Under the pieces are notes generated by a model. That model was given only the letters and a program-made list of their open reading frames with translations. It did not search any database and was not told the origin of the DNA. The position numbers and the translations under genes were made by a program. A stretch of DNA of 64,000 bases from Belliella kenyensis (GTDB lineage Bacteria; Bacteroidota; Bacteroidia; Cytophagales; Cyclobacteriaceae), in the NCBI RefSeq assembly GCF_022549675.1, contig NZ_JAKZGR010000005.1, positions 226,570 to 290,569 of the forward strand. The letters run 5' to 3'. Positions 1-9,527 of this stretch are shown here, one piece after another. Position 1 is the stretch's first letter; each line of letters opens with the position of its first letter.

Positions 1-290
1 TCATGAAAGCAGATGGCGGATTTTACAAAACAGAATTTGACCCTTTGGAAATCATAGGCTGGAAAGACAAGCATCTGATATTCAATCGAAACACTTTTGA
101 AGAGGTGAAGATGAAGATCGAAAAATGGTACGGTGTAGAAGTCAAACTAAAAGGAAAAATCAAACCTGGCTGGACTTACACTGGTGCCTATGAAAATGAG
201 ACCCTTGAAAATGTTTTGGAAGGGATCAAGCTTACCTCTGGTTTCAACTATAAAATCAACAATAAAACCATAACCATTTCAACCTACTAG
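1..290 (+). CDS. FecR-type anti-sigma factor, C-terminal fragment
   Basis: Only the last ~95 residues lie in the window; the gene starts to the left, so the in-frame ATG at 3 is probably internal. The fragment matches the C-terminal domain of Bacteroidota FecR proteins (DUF4974): a beta strand with LIFNRNTFEEV, then a YTGAYENETLENVLEGI segment that resembles an STN fold. FecR proteins sit in the inner membrane, hold an ECF sigma factor, and respond to the N-terminal domain of a TonB-dependent transducer. The next gene is a SusC protein with such an STN domain, so the pair is probably a surface-signalling switch for the locus. The family call is confident; the sigma factor is not visible. Confidence 0.85.
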   Translation, partial: MKADGGFYKTEFDPLEIIGWKDKHLIFNRNTFEEVKMKIEKWYGVEVKLKGKIKPGWTYTGAYENETLENVLEGIKLTSGFNYKINNKTITISTY

Positions 291-328
291 ACTATGAAAA
301 GTATCGCAGAAAATTCCTCATAAAAAAT

Positions 329-410
329 GAAGGCAGGATAAGTTCTGGGGGGAACTACATGCTGCCTTCTGATTTGCCTCTTCTACACTTTACTTACATC
401 TAAGAGGCAA
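329..410 (+). promoter_or_regulatory. two stem-loops in the susC leader
   Basis: Between the fecR stop and susC there are two inverted repeats. The first pairs GAAGGCAG (329-336) with CTGCCTTC (362-369) around an inner AGTTC/GAACT pair. The second pairs TTGCCTCTT (374-382) with AAGAGGCAA (402-410), perfect over 9 bp. There is no clear T-run, so the first is only a weak terminator candidate for fecR. They may shape the 5' leader of susC. The pairing is seen directly; the role is inferred. Confidence 0.4.
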
Positions 411-446
411 TAGTTCAAGATTTCAACACTTAAACCAGTCAATTTT

Positions 447-3400
447 ATGAAAAAAAATATACTTAGACAACTTATTATGCTGTCAAAAAGGATGTTGTAT
501 GGTTTTTTGATACAACTGTTCATGTGTTCAGTGTTACTCGCTAATACTAGCAATGCACAGAGAAAAACCATTGATGAAGTGAGAGTGTCTCTTAACCTTA
601 AAGATCAACCAATCAAAAAGGTGTTCAAGGTAATAGAAGACCAGACAGAATTCAGGTTTACTTTCGAAGATAACCTCCTTTCTCAAAACCAAAAGTTAAC
701 CATTGCCGAATACGATAAAACAGTATATGAGGTACTGGAAAATTTGACCCGACAAACAGAGCTGAGCTTTGTTCAGGTAAACAATAACATACATGTCAAA
801 CCCACCACCAAAAAGTCAAAAAACGATCTCGTCACCATCATGCAACAGGCTGATGTGACTGTATCAGGTGTCGTTGTGGATGATTTGGGAGATCCTTTAC
901 CAGGAGTGACTATCCTACTAGAAGGAAGTACATTGGGTACTGTGACAGACATTGATGGAAAGTTTACTATAGAAGCACCAGAAAATGGTGTCCTTGTTTT
1001 TTCTTTTATTGGATTTATTTCACAAAGGGTGCAATTAGCAGGACAGTCAACCTTGAACATTACTTTGGCTACTGATTTTCAATCCCTAAGCGAGATCATA
1101 GTTGTAGGATATGGCGAACAAAAGAAAGAAACCATCACGGGATCGGTCGCCACTGTCAAAGGCTCTGAGCTAGTCAAATCACCAGCTTTGAACCTGACAA
1201 ACTCTATCGCTGGACGAATGTCTGGTGTAGTGGCAGTCAATAGGAGTGGAGAGCCTGGCTATGATGGCTCTGGAATCAGGATCAGAGGTTCAAATACCCT
1301 AGGTAACAACGATGCATTGATAGTCATAGATGGGATTCCTGCAAGGGCTGGAGGTATAGAAAGACTGAATCCCAATGATATAGAATCTATCTCTGTACTG
1401 AAAGATGCTTCTGCTGCCATCTATGGGGCAAGGGCTGCCAATGGGGTAATCTTAGTCACTACCAAAAGGGGAAAAAGTGGAAAGCCTGAACTTTCTTACC
1501 AATTCAACCAAGGTTTTGCTCAACCTACCGTCGTTCCTAGACTTGCCAACGCTGCCCAATATGGACAAATGCTCAATGACTTGAGTGTTTACGAACTGCC
1601 TGTTTCTGAGTGGCAGGCTGCTACTACAGGATTTGCGACTTCTGGCACCTATACCAGACCTAATGGACAGATCAGAAATGCTCCATTCAGTCCAGAAGCA
1701 TTGGCTTTGCATAGAGCAGGCACTGATCCATGGAACTATCCAGATACAGATTGGTATGCCGCCACCCTGAAGACCTGGTCACCACAATCCAGACACAATG
1801 TCCAGCTAAACGGTGGCAGTGAGAACATCAATTATATGGCTTCCATTGGTTATCAAAATCAAGATGCATATTATAAAAACTCAGCAACTGGATACAAGCA
1901 GTACGATATGCGCCTCAACCTTGATGCAAAGATCAACGACCACATCGACATGCAAATAGGTGTAATGGGAAGAAGAGAACAAAGATTCTTCCCTACAAGA
2001 CCTGCATCGGCAATTTTCCGAATGCAGATGCGCGGCAAGCCCAATGAACCAGCTTTTTGGCCTGATGGAAGACCTGGTCCTGATATAGAGAATGGAGAAA
2101 ACCCAGTAGTAATCACTACCAATGCTACTGGCTATGACCGAGAAATAAGAGACTATTTCCAAACAAATGGGGCATTAAATATAAAAATACCTGGTGTAGA
2201 AGGACTGAAATTCACAGGTACTGCTGCGGTGGATAACCTGAGTCAGTTTAACAAAAGGTGGGAAACTCCTTGGATTCTGTACCAAAGAGGTAGTGGCTTC
2301 GAAGCTGATGGTACTACACCTATACTCGTTCCTACAGAAAGAGGTCCTGCAGAACCAAGATTGAGACAATCCAACTACAACCAATTGAACATCTTGCTAG
2401 GGGGTGTATTCACTTACGAGAAGCAATTTGGTGACCACGGATTCCAAACTTTAGCAGGTACCAATAAAGAAACCGTGAATGCAGACGATTTCTTTGCATA
2501 TAGAAGATTCTTTATTTCTACAGCTATAGATCAGATGTTTGCAGGAGGTGATGAAGAAAAAGACAACGGAGGGGGAGCATTCGAACGCGCTAGGCTGAAC
2601 TACTTCGGTAGGGTAGCTTACAACTTTAAGGAAAAGTATCTAATGGAGTTCCTTTGGAGGTATGATGCTTCATACATTTTCCCTAGAGCCACAAGGTACG
2701 GCTTTTTTCCAGGTGTTATGGCAGGCTGGGTTGTCTCTGAAGAAAGCTTTTGGAAAAATTCACTACCAGCATTTGACTTTTTCAAAATTCGAGGTTCTTG
2801 GGGTCAAATGGGAAATGACCAGATTTATTATGAAAATTCACTTCAAGAATATCAATTCTTATCTACTTACGGATTCAGAAGTCATATTTTGGAAGGTCAA
2901 GAAACAAAAACCTTGTTTGAAACCAGAGTACCTAACAATATGATTACCTGGGAAGTAGCCAACAACAGCAATATTGGTATTGAAGGTCAATTGCTACAAG
3001 GTCGTATATTCTTCGAATTTGATGTATTTTATAACAAAAGAACAAACATCCTATGGAGAAGAAACGCATCGATTCCACAAAGCACAGGACTGTCCTCATT
3101 GTTACCAGCAGAAAACATCGGCGAAATCGAAAACAAGGGCTTTGATATCAACTTAGGGTATCGTGGTTCTAGGGGAGAATTGAAGTACAGTATAAGTGTC
3201 AATGGCGGATATGCCAAAAACAAAATCCTATTCTGGGACGAACCTCCAGGAGCTGAAGAATGGCAGAGAAGTACTGGTAGGCCTATGAATGCGCCAGGGC
3301 CTATATATATTTATGATGGTGTATTCAGAGATCAGGAAGATATTGCACGCAATACACTAGACTATTCTGCAATTACCAATGAACTACGCCCAGGAGACAT

Positions 3401-3947
3401 GAAGTTCAAAGATGTAAATGGAGATGGTATCATTTCACCTTTGGACAGGATAAGGTTAGACAAAAATGACATCCCAAGATTCCAAGGAGGTATGATACTC
3501 AATGGAAGTTACAAGAATTTTGATTTATCTGTACTTTTCCAAGGTGCCACTGGTGCGATCACCCTTGTGAGTGCTGGAGAATCTGGTAATATCGGAAACT
3601 ACCTTTTGGATTTCTATGAAAACAGATGGACTGTAGAAAATCCAAGCAGCGTACACCCAAGAATAGCCAATCGAGGAGACCAATATTATTCTGATGGGGA
3701 TAACAACAATACCTATTGGTATAGAGAAACTGACTACATCAGACTGAAAAACCTTGAGATTGGCTATACACTACCTATACAGCTTGGTTCAAAGATAGGA
3801 GTAAACAACCTCCGGTTTTACTTAAATGGACTCAATCTGATAACATGGGACAAGCTGAAGGTATTTGATCCTGAATCTAATAATTCCACAGGACAATATT
3901 ATCCACAAGCTAGAGTCATCAATGGTGGGTTTTCAGTCACATTCTAA
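447..3947 (+). CDS. SusC/RagA-family TonB-dependent outer-membrane transducer
   Basis: An outer-membrane TonB-dependent transporter of 1166 residues that imports a ligand delivered by its SusD partner. In order: a signal peptide (to about residue 37, ending SNAQ), an STN signalling domain (about 45-115), a carboxypeptidase-regulatory-like Ig domain (about 138-215, GVVVDDLGDPLPGV), the SusC-type TonB region EIIVVGYGEQKK (about 216-227), a plug with repeated GIRIRGSNTL and GVILVTTKRG motifs, then the beta-barrel ending in aromatic FSVTF. The STN domain marks it as a signalling transducer, matching the FecR gene just upstream. The susD gene follows 145 bp later. The substrate cannot be read from the sequence; nothing near it is a glycoside hydrolase. 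Confidence 0.95.
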   Translation: MKKNILRQLIMLSKRMLYGFLIQLFMCSVLLANTSNAQRKTIDEVRVSLNLKDQPIKKVFKVIEDQTEFRFTFEDNLLSQNQKLTIAEYDKTVYEVLENLTRQTELSFVQVNNNIHVKPTTKKSKNDLVTIMQQADVTVSGVVVDDLGDPLPGVTILLEGSTLGTVTDIDGKFTIEAPENGVLVFSFIGFISQRVQLAGQSTLNITLATDFQSLSEIIVVGYGEQKKETITGSVATVKGSELVKSPALNLTNSIAGRMSGVVAVNRSGEPGYDGSGIRIRGSNTLGNNDALIVIDGIPARAGGIERLNPNDIESISVLKDASAAIYGARAANGVILVTTKRGKSGKPELSYQFNQGFAQPTVVPRLANAAQYGQMLNDLSVYELPVSEWQAATTGFATSGTYTRPNGQIRNAPFSPEALALHRAGTDPWNYPDTDWYAATLKTWSPQSRHNVQLNGGSENINYMASIGYQNQDAYYKNSATGYKQYDMRLNLDAKINDHIDMQIGVMGRREQRFFPTRPASAIFRMQMRGKPNEPAFWPDGRPGPDIENGENPVVITTNATGYDREIRDYFQTNGALNIKIPGVEGLKFTGTAAVDNLSQFNKRWETPWILYQRGSGFEADGTTPILVPTERGPAEPRLRQSNYNQLNILLGGVFTYEKQFGDHGFQTLAGTNKETVNADDFFAYRRFFISTAIDQMFAGGDEEKDNGGGAFERARLNYFGRVAYNFKEKYLMEFLWRYDASYIFPRATRYGFFPGVMAGWVVSEESFWKNSLPAFDFFKIRGSWGQMGNDQIYYENSLQEYQFLSTYGFRSHILEGQETKTLFETRVPNNMITWEVANNSNIGIEGQLLQGRIFFEFDVFYNKRTNILWRRNASIPQSTGLSSLLPAENIGEIENKGFDINLGYRGSRGELKYSISVNGGYAKNKILFWDEPPGAEEWQRSTGRPMNAPGPIYIYDGVFRDQEDIARNTLDYSAITNELRPGDMKFKDVNGDGIISPLDRIRLDKNDIPRFQGGMILNGSYKNFDLSVLFQGATGAITLVSAGESGNIGNYLLDFYENRWTVENPSSVHPRIANRGDQYYSDGDNNNTYWYRETDYIRLKNLEIGYTLPIQLGSKIGVNNLRFYLNGLNLITWDKLKVFDPESNNSTGQYYPQARVINGGFSVTF

Positions 3948-4023
3948 AATTTGAGCTTTGTTATGAAATCGAGCTTGTCTGATACAAGTAGGCATGTCTG
4001 AAGCAGACGTTTATGATTAGAGC

Positions 4024-4068
4024 GTCACATAGGGAGATGATTATACCTATACGAAGATTCCATGTGAC
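4024..4068 (+). promoter_or_regulatory. susC-susD intergenic hairpin
   Basis: GTCACAT (4024-4030) pairs with ATGTGAC (4062-4068) in the 145-base gap between susC and susD. It lies about 25 bases before the susD start. It could tune the SusC/SusD ratio by RNA processing or stability; that role is inference. Confidence 0.3.
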
Positions 4069-4092
4069 CATTAAATAACAAAATATAAACAC

Positions 4093-5949
4093 ATGAAAAA
4101 ATATAATAGAATATACCTACTCACTTTCTTACTAACAGGATGGTTGGTAAGCTGTAATGATGATTTTCTTGACACCTCTCCTCTTGGGGAAGTAGCAGAA
4201 TCTGCAGTTTGGAGCGATGCCGGTTTGGCAGAAGCTTTTGTGACGGATATTTATGGTGGATTAGTTTGGGGTGGATTCAATGAACAAGCTCTTGCGTCCT
4301 TGACTGATGAAGCCATATTTACCCATCCTGGAAGAGGTATCACTGTGGTGACAGAAGCCCGATCCAATCCCGAAAACCCCGGATGGATCGATGACTCTAG
4401 AGCATGGTCAAACATGTACGCAAGACTGCGCTCCACCAATATTGCCATCGAAAAATTATCTGATCCGCAATTTGAAAATACTGGAGGTATTGTAGACCGG
4501 CTGTTGGGTGAGGCAACATTTATGCGAGCATATTTCTCTCATCAATTGCTGAGAAATTATGCTGCATTTCCCATTGCCGACAGAACTTATAAGCTAGGTG
4601 AAGAAACTTATGAGATTCCTAGAAATACTTTCGAAGAATGCGTCAATTTCATCATTGCAGATCTTGATAAAGCTGCTCAACTCCTTGATGGACATAACCT
4701 GATAAGGGGAAGAGCAAACAGAGTCGCCGCCCTGGCACTCAAAGCAAGAGTCTTGCTATATGCAGCAAGTGACCTCCACGACATCCCTACCGCATCTGCC
4801 AATTCCCCTATTATTTCCAGTTACTCCAACAAAGAATTATTAGGCTACATTAGTGGAAATAGAATAGAAAGATGGCAACGTGCAAAGGACGCAGCAAAAG
4901 CAGCCATGGATCTTATGCCAGGAAACCAGCTACAATTGACCACCCCTCTCAGCGCAGAACAAGCCGCTACTGTATACAACAACAACTCCTTATCAAGAAA
5001 TGGTGGAGAAAATGAAATGATCTTTGGCAGGTATTATCTCAACTCCAAACCAGAGTGGGGAGGAAGACAAGGTCTTTTCAATGGCCCAAATGGCTACAAC
5101 AACTGGGCTGGTAATACGCCAGTACAATTGATGATCGATGATTATGAAATGATGGATGGCAGTGATTTCGATTGGAGCAATCCTGAACATGCCAGTGCTC
5201 CATATGACAACAGAGACCCAAGGTTCTATGCCACATTCCTCTATGATGGTGCACAGTGGAAGCCAAGATCACCTGCCAATCAGTCCCGAGATCCCCTCGG
5301 GCAAATCCAGACTGGTAGCTATGAAGTGACCAACGCTTCAGGTGCCAAAGTTACCCACTGGGGTCTAGATACCAGAAGTAGCCCTATAGAAGATTGGAAC
5401 GGAAGTTATACTGGCTATTATGTCAGAAAATTCATAGAACCAGACCCTGCACATGTTGATCAAAATACCTGGCAAGAAATCCCCTGGCCGGCGATTCGGG
5501 TAACGGAAGTCGTCATGAATTATATCGAAGCATGTATTGAACTTGGTCAAGAGGATGAAGCAAGAGCATGGTTGAACAAGATCAGGTTTAGGGCAGGTAT
5601 GCCTGCTACTACTGCTTCTGGACAAGAACTGAGAGAGAAATACATCAATGAAAGACGAGTGGAGCTCGCCTTTGAAGAGCAACGATATTACGATACCAGA
5701 AGATGGATGATTGCTCCACAGACTTTGGGACGTCAAGCCAATGGAATACAAATCCGTGGAACGCTAAAGCCAGGCCAATCCAATACGCTATACAGGTACG
5801 ACCCAGAAATCTATGACTATAATTATCAGGTGTTTGATATTGATCCTGGCAAAGAAAATAGATTATGGCTGGACAAAATGTACTGGATGCCTATACATTT
5901 TGATGAAATGAACAGAAATTCAGAATTGATTCAAAATCCAGGATACTAA
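4093..5949 (+). CDS. SusD/RagB-family nutrient-binding lipoprotein
   Basis: A surface lipoprotein of 618 residues that caps the SusC barrel and captures ligand. The N-terminus has a basic start, a hydrophobic stretch and the lipobox LVSC followed by NDD, typical of Bacteroidota surface-exported lipoproteins. The usual SusD features follow: FLDTSPLGE near the mature N-terminus, ATFMRAYFSHQLLRNYA and ALALKARVLLYAAS in TPR-like helices, and the C-terminal INERRVELAFEEQRYYDTRRW block. The length is slightly above the family average. It is co-oriented with susC and ends in a terminator at 5970-6018, so susC-susD is a two-gene unit. Confidence 0.95.
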   Translation: MKKYNRIYLLTFLLTGWLVSCNDDFLDTSPLGEVAESAVWSDAGLAEAFVTDIYGGLVWGGFNEQALASLTDEAIFTHPGRGITVVTEARSNPENPGWIDDSRAWSNMYARLRSTNIAIEKLSDPQFENTGGIVDRLLGEATFMRAYFSHQLLRNYAAFPIADRTYKLGEETYEIPRNTFEECVNFIIADLDKAAQLLDGHNLIRGRANRVAALALKARVLLYAASDLHDIPTASANSPIISSYSNKELLGYISGNRIERWQRAKDAAKAAMDLMPGNQLQLTTPLSAEQAATVYNNNSLSRNGGENEMIFGRYYLNSKPEWGGRQGLFNGPNGYNNWAGNTPVQLMIDDYEMMDGSDFDWSNPEHASAPYDNRDPRFYATFLYDGAQWKPRSPANQSRDPLGQIQTGSYEVTNASGAKVTHWGLDTRSSPIEDWNGSYTGYYVRKFIEPDPAHVDQNTWQEIPWPAIRVTEVVMNYIEACIELGQEDEARAWLNKIRFRAGMPATTASGQELREKYINERRVELAFEEQRYYDTRRWMIAPQTLGRQANGIQIRGTLKPGQSNTLYRYDPEIYDYNYQVFDIDPGKENRLWLDKMYWMPIHFDEMNRNSELIQNPGY

Positions 5950-5969
5950 TAACCTATTAACCCTCAAGT

Positions 5970-6018
5970 AAGCAACTTAAACAAGAAACATAGGTTTTTT
6001 GGTTAAGTTGCTTTTTTA
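5970..6018 (+). terminator. intrinsic terminator after susD
   Basis: An 11-bp perfect stem pairs AAGCAACTTAA (5970-5980) with TTAAGTTGCTT (6003-6013) and is followed by a run of T. It lies 20 bases after the susD stop and separates susCD from the next gene. Confidence 0.8.
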
Positions 6019-6044
6019 TTTGTGATGTTTTGATAAATTGCCTT

Positions 6045-9000
6045 ATGCCAAAATTCCACCCTTTTATTTTACAAATCTGTGCTTTGCTTTTATTAAACGC
6101 ATGTTCTGAATCTATTGACACTGCTGAAAACAATAATTCCGATGATCCTGCACAACCTTTGTTTGAATTGCTAAGTACTGAGTACACGGGCATAGATTTC
6201 AACAATGAACTGACCGAAGGGCTGAATACAAACGTACTGATGTACGAATATTTTTACAATGGTGGTGGTGTAGCTGTAGGAGATCTCAACGGCGACGGTC
6301 TCGATGATATATATTTCACAGGAAATATGGTTCCCAACAGGCTTTACCTCAACAAAGGAAAACTTAAGTTTGAAGACATTACTACATCCTCAGGGGTAGC
6401 GGGCAGGCCAGGCCCTTGGACCACGGGAGTCACTATGGTCGACATCAATGGAGACGGACTTTTGGATATTTATGTATGCTACTCTGGTAGTGTCGCAGCA
6501 GAAAAAAGAAAAAACCAACTGTTTATCCATCAGGGATTAAATGATTCAGGCATTCCAATATTCAAAGACGAAGCGGAAAATTATGGTTTGGCCATTGACT
6601 CTTATTCCACTCAGGCTGTGTTTTTCGATTATGATAAAGATGGAGATTTGGACATGTTTTTATTAAACCACAATCCCAAATCACTACCCGTCCTGGATGA
6701 AGCGAGTACAGCGGAATTATTAAAACATCAAGATCCGGCAGGTTCTCAATTGTTCAGAAATGATAATGGGAAATTTAAAGAAGTTACCCAAAAAGCAGGA
6801 ATCCAAAACTCTGCACTTTCCTATGGTTTAGGAGTAGGTATTGCGGACCTCAATGGAGACGGATGGCCTGATATATATGTCAGCAATGATTACATGGCAC
6901 CTGACTACTTATACATTAATAATCGAGATGGAACTTTCAAAGACATGATCAAGGAATCTTTGGGACACATCAGTCAGTTTTCTATGGGAAATGAATTGGT
7001 AGATATCAATAATGATGGGCTTGTGGACATTTTTACCATAGATATGCTTCCGGAAGGTAATAAAAGGCAAAAACTCCTGATGGCTCCTGATAATTATGAA
7101 AAATTTGACTTCATGGTCGGTGCTGGTTTTCACCACCAATACATGAGAAACATGCTGCATCTCAACCACGGAAATGGGTACTTCAGTGAAATTGGACAGC
7201 TAGCAGGTATATCCAATACGGATTGGAGCTGGGCGGCATTGTTTGCCGATTTTGATAACGATGGTTGGAAAGACCTCTTCATCACCAATGGATATTTGAA
7301 GGACTATACAAATTTAGATTTCCTCAAATACATGGGGGATTATGTACAAACACATGAGGGAAACCTCAAAAGGCAAAATGTATTGGAGCTCGTCAATAAA
7401 ATCCCTGCCTCTGATATTGTCAATTATATTTTCAAAAACCAATCTGGGATATCTTTCGAAAATACAACCAAAAATTGGGGGATAAATCATGTCTCTAATA
7501 GCAATGGGGCTGCTTATGCTGATTTAGACAATGATGGAGATCTTGAACTCATAGTCAATAATGTCAATCTTCCAGCCTCGATATTCAAAAATACATCCGA
7601 GATTCACCCAGATAACAGATACTTAAAAGTTGTTTTAGAGGGTGAAGGCAAAAACAGGTTTGGACTAGGCTCCAAGGTGAGTGTCTATCATGACGGTAAA
7701 TTTCAGGTCATCGAACAGATGCCTACCAGAGGTTACCAATCAAGTGTATCTCCTGTCATTCACTTTGGACTTGGAGATTCAGAAAAAGTAGATTCATTGG
7801 TCATCGAGTGGCTCAATGGCAATGCCCAAACACTAAAGGCTATAGATTCTAACCAAAAGCTGACCATCTACGAAAAAGAAGATAAAAAGCCTACTTTATC
7901 GAAAAAAAACAACCCCAAAAAACTCTTCAACTTGATCAATTCACCATTCCCTAACCAACAAGTAAGGGTGTCCAATGATTTTAAGAGACAGGCATTGCTA
8001 GTCAATCCACTCTCAGCATCAAAAACTGCCATGGGAATGGCTGATATCAATGGTGACGGGCTTGATGATGTGTTTATTGGTGGATTGGCTGGATATTCCG
8101 CCAAGATATATCTACAAAAAAAATCAGGAGGATACACGCTACATCCTCAAACAGACATATTTGATCAGCAAAAAAACGCTGAGGATACTGATGTATTGTT
8201 TTTCGATGCCAATGGCAATGGACACCTGGATATGTATGTTGCACGAGGCGGCTACGGGAATTTTTCCCCAGAAGATCCCGATCTTCAAGACATGCTTTAC
8301 CTCAATGATGGACTCGGCCATCTATCACCATCTCCAACTCACCTACCAGAAATGCTGACTAGCACAAGTTGCGTTAGGGTTTCTGATATCAATGGTGACG
8401 GTCATCCCGATTTGTTTGTCGGTGGTCGGGTCATCCCAGGAAAATACCCTGAATTACCCAGGAGCTATATCCTGATTAATGATGGTAGTGGAAATTTCCA
8501 AGATCAGACTGAGCAATACAATGCAGCACTTAAGCAAATCGGCTTGGTAACAGATGCTGCTTGGACAGACTTGGATGGAGATGGTAAAGAGGATTTGGTG
8601 CTGGTGGGAGAATGGATGCCTATCACTGTGTTTTTGAACAAAGGAAACAAACTTGTATTTGCTACAGAAGACTACTTTGACCAAGAGTATAAAGGTTGGT
8701 GGAACACATTGACCATTCAGGATATAGATGAAAATGGAAACCAAGAGATTATCGTGGGAAATTATGGGTCAAACAGTCAAGTAAAAGCTAACCCAAGTGA
8801 GCCAGTTGAGCTATTTTACAAAGATTTTGACCAAAATGGATCAGTCGATCCCATACTTACATTTTATATACAGGGAGAATCATACCCCTTCTTGACAAGA
8901 GATGAATTATTGGAACAGTTTACGAACAAAAGAGCTAAATTCCCCAGTTATGAAAGTTTTTCCTCTGCCAAGATTGAAGATATATTTGATGCAGAAGAAA

Positions 9001-9392
9001 TGAAAGGAGCTGGGCATCTGATTGCAAATTACCTAAAAACTGCTGTGTTCAAATTGGGCACTGATGGCAAATTTAGACCTCAAGAAATCCCAATAGAGGC
9101 TCAGTTTGCACCAGTGCATGCTATTCATCATTTTCAAAACCCTGATACTGGAATAAAATATCTATTGATGGCTGGAAATACAGAAACTGGTAGATTGAGA
9201 ATCGGAAAAATAGATGCTAATCATGGGTTATTGTTTCAAATAGATCAAAATGGGGATTTGAAATACATTCCCCAAAACATATCAGGGCTACAATTGATAG
9301 GAGATACGAGAAATATCGTCAAAAAGAATGAAAATACATTCTTGTTCAATATAATTGGAAGAGGAATTGTCCACTATGAATTTAAAGATTGA
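6045..9392 (+). CDS. FG-GAP/VCBS repeat lipoprotein with ASPIC/UnbV domain
   Basis: A large secreted lipoprotein of about 1115 residues. The ATG at 6045 is preferred to the upstream TTG at 6030 because it places a clean signal and the lipobox LLNAC at residues 16-20. There are at least ten calcium-binding-type FG-GAP motifs (DLNGDGLDDIYF, DINGDGLLDIYV, DYDKDGDLDMFL, DLDGDGKEDLVL and others) in two blocks. An ASPIC/UnbV domain lies between them (NRFGLGSKV ... GYQSSVSPVIHFGLG). Such proteins form integrin-like beta-propellers and are often found next to SusCD pairs in Bacteroidota; their role is thought to be substrate binding or handling at the surface. No catalytic motif was recognised. Confidence 0.9.
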   Translation: MPKFHPFILQICALLLLNACSESIDTAENNNSDDPAQPLFELLSTEYTGIDFNNELTEGLNTNVLMYEYFYNGGGVAVGDLNGDGLDDIYFTGNMVPNRLYLNKGKLKFEDITTSSGVAGRPGPWTTGVTMVDINGDGLLDIYVCYSGSVAAEKRKNQLFIHQGLNDSGIPIFKDEAENYGLAIDSYSTQAVFFDYDKDGDLDMFLLNHNPKSLPVLDEASTAELLKHQDPAGSQLFRNDNGKFKEVTQKAGIQNSALSYGLGVGIADLNGDGWPDIYVSNDYMAPDYLYINNRDGTFKDMIKESLGHISQFSMGNELVDINNDGLVDIFTIDMLPEGNKRQKLLMAPDNYEKFDFMVGAGFHHQYMRNMLHLNHGNGYFSEIGQLAGISNTDWSWAALFADFDNDGWKDLFITNGYLKDYTNLDFLKYMGDYVQTHEGNLKRQNVLELVNKIPASDIVNYIFKNQSGISFENTTKNWGINHVSNSNGAAYADLDNDGDLELIVNNVNLPASIFKNTSEIHPDNRYLKVVLEGEGKNRFGLGSKVSVYHDGKFQVIEQMPTRGYQSSVSPVIHFGLGDSEKVDSLVIEWLNGNAQTLKAIDSNQKLTIYEKEDKKPTLSKKNNPKKLFNLINSPFPNQQVRVSNDFKRQALLVNPLSASKTAMGMADINGDGLDDVFIGGLAGYSAKIYLQKKSGGYTLHPQTDIFDQQKNAEDTDVLFFDANGNGHLDMYVARGGYGNFSPEDPDLQDMLYLNDGLGHLSPSPTHLPEMLTSTSCVRVSDINGDGHPDLFVGGRVIPGKYPELPRSYILINDGSGNFQDQTEQYNAALKQIGLVTDAAWTDLDGDGKEDLVLVGEWMPITVFLNKGNKLVFATEDYFDQEYKGWWNTLTIQDIDENGNQEIIVGNYGSNSQVKANPSEPVELFYKDFDQNGSVDPILTFYIQGESYPFLTRDELLEQFTNKRAKFPSYESFSSAKIEDIFDAEEMKGAGHLIANYLKTAVFKLGTDGKFRPQEIPIEAQFAPVHAIHHFQNPDTGIKYLLMAGNTETGRLRIGKIDANHGLLFQIDQNGDLKYIPQNISGLQLIGDTRNIVKKNENTFLFNIIGRGIVHYEFKD

Positions 9393-9527
9393 GTCATAGA
9401 TTTCCAAAGTTGGGATGCAAAAGAATAGAAGTTGGAATTGGCCTGCCAAGACATTAATGATCTCAACAAAAAAATATTTGAAGCTACGAGCTACTATCAA
9501 AAGGACCAGAAATAACCAAAACGAAGT

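Noticed and set aside
5365..5751. 128-residue antisense frame within susD
   Set aside because: Shadow of a strong SusD coding region.
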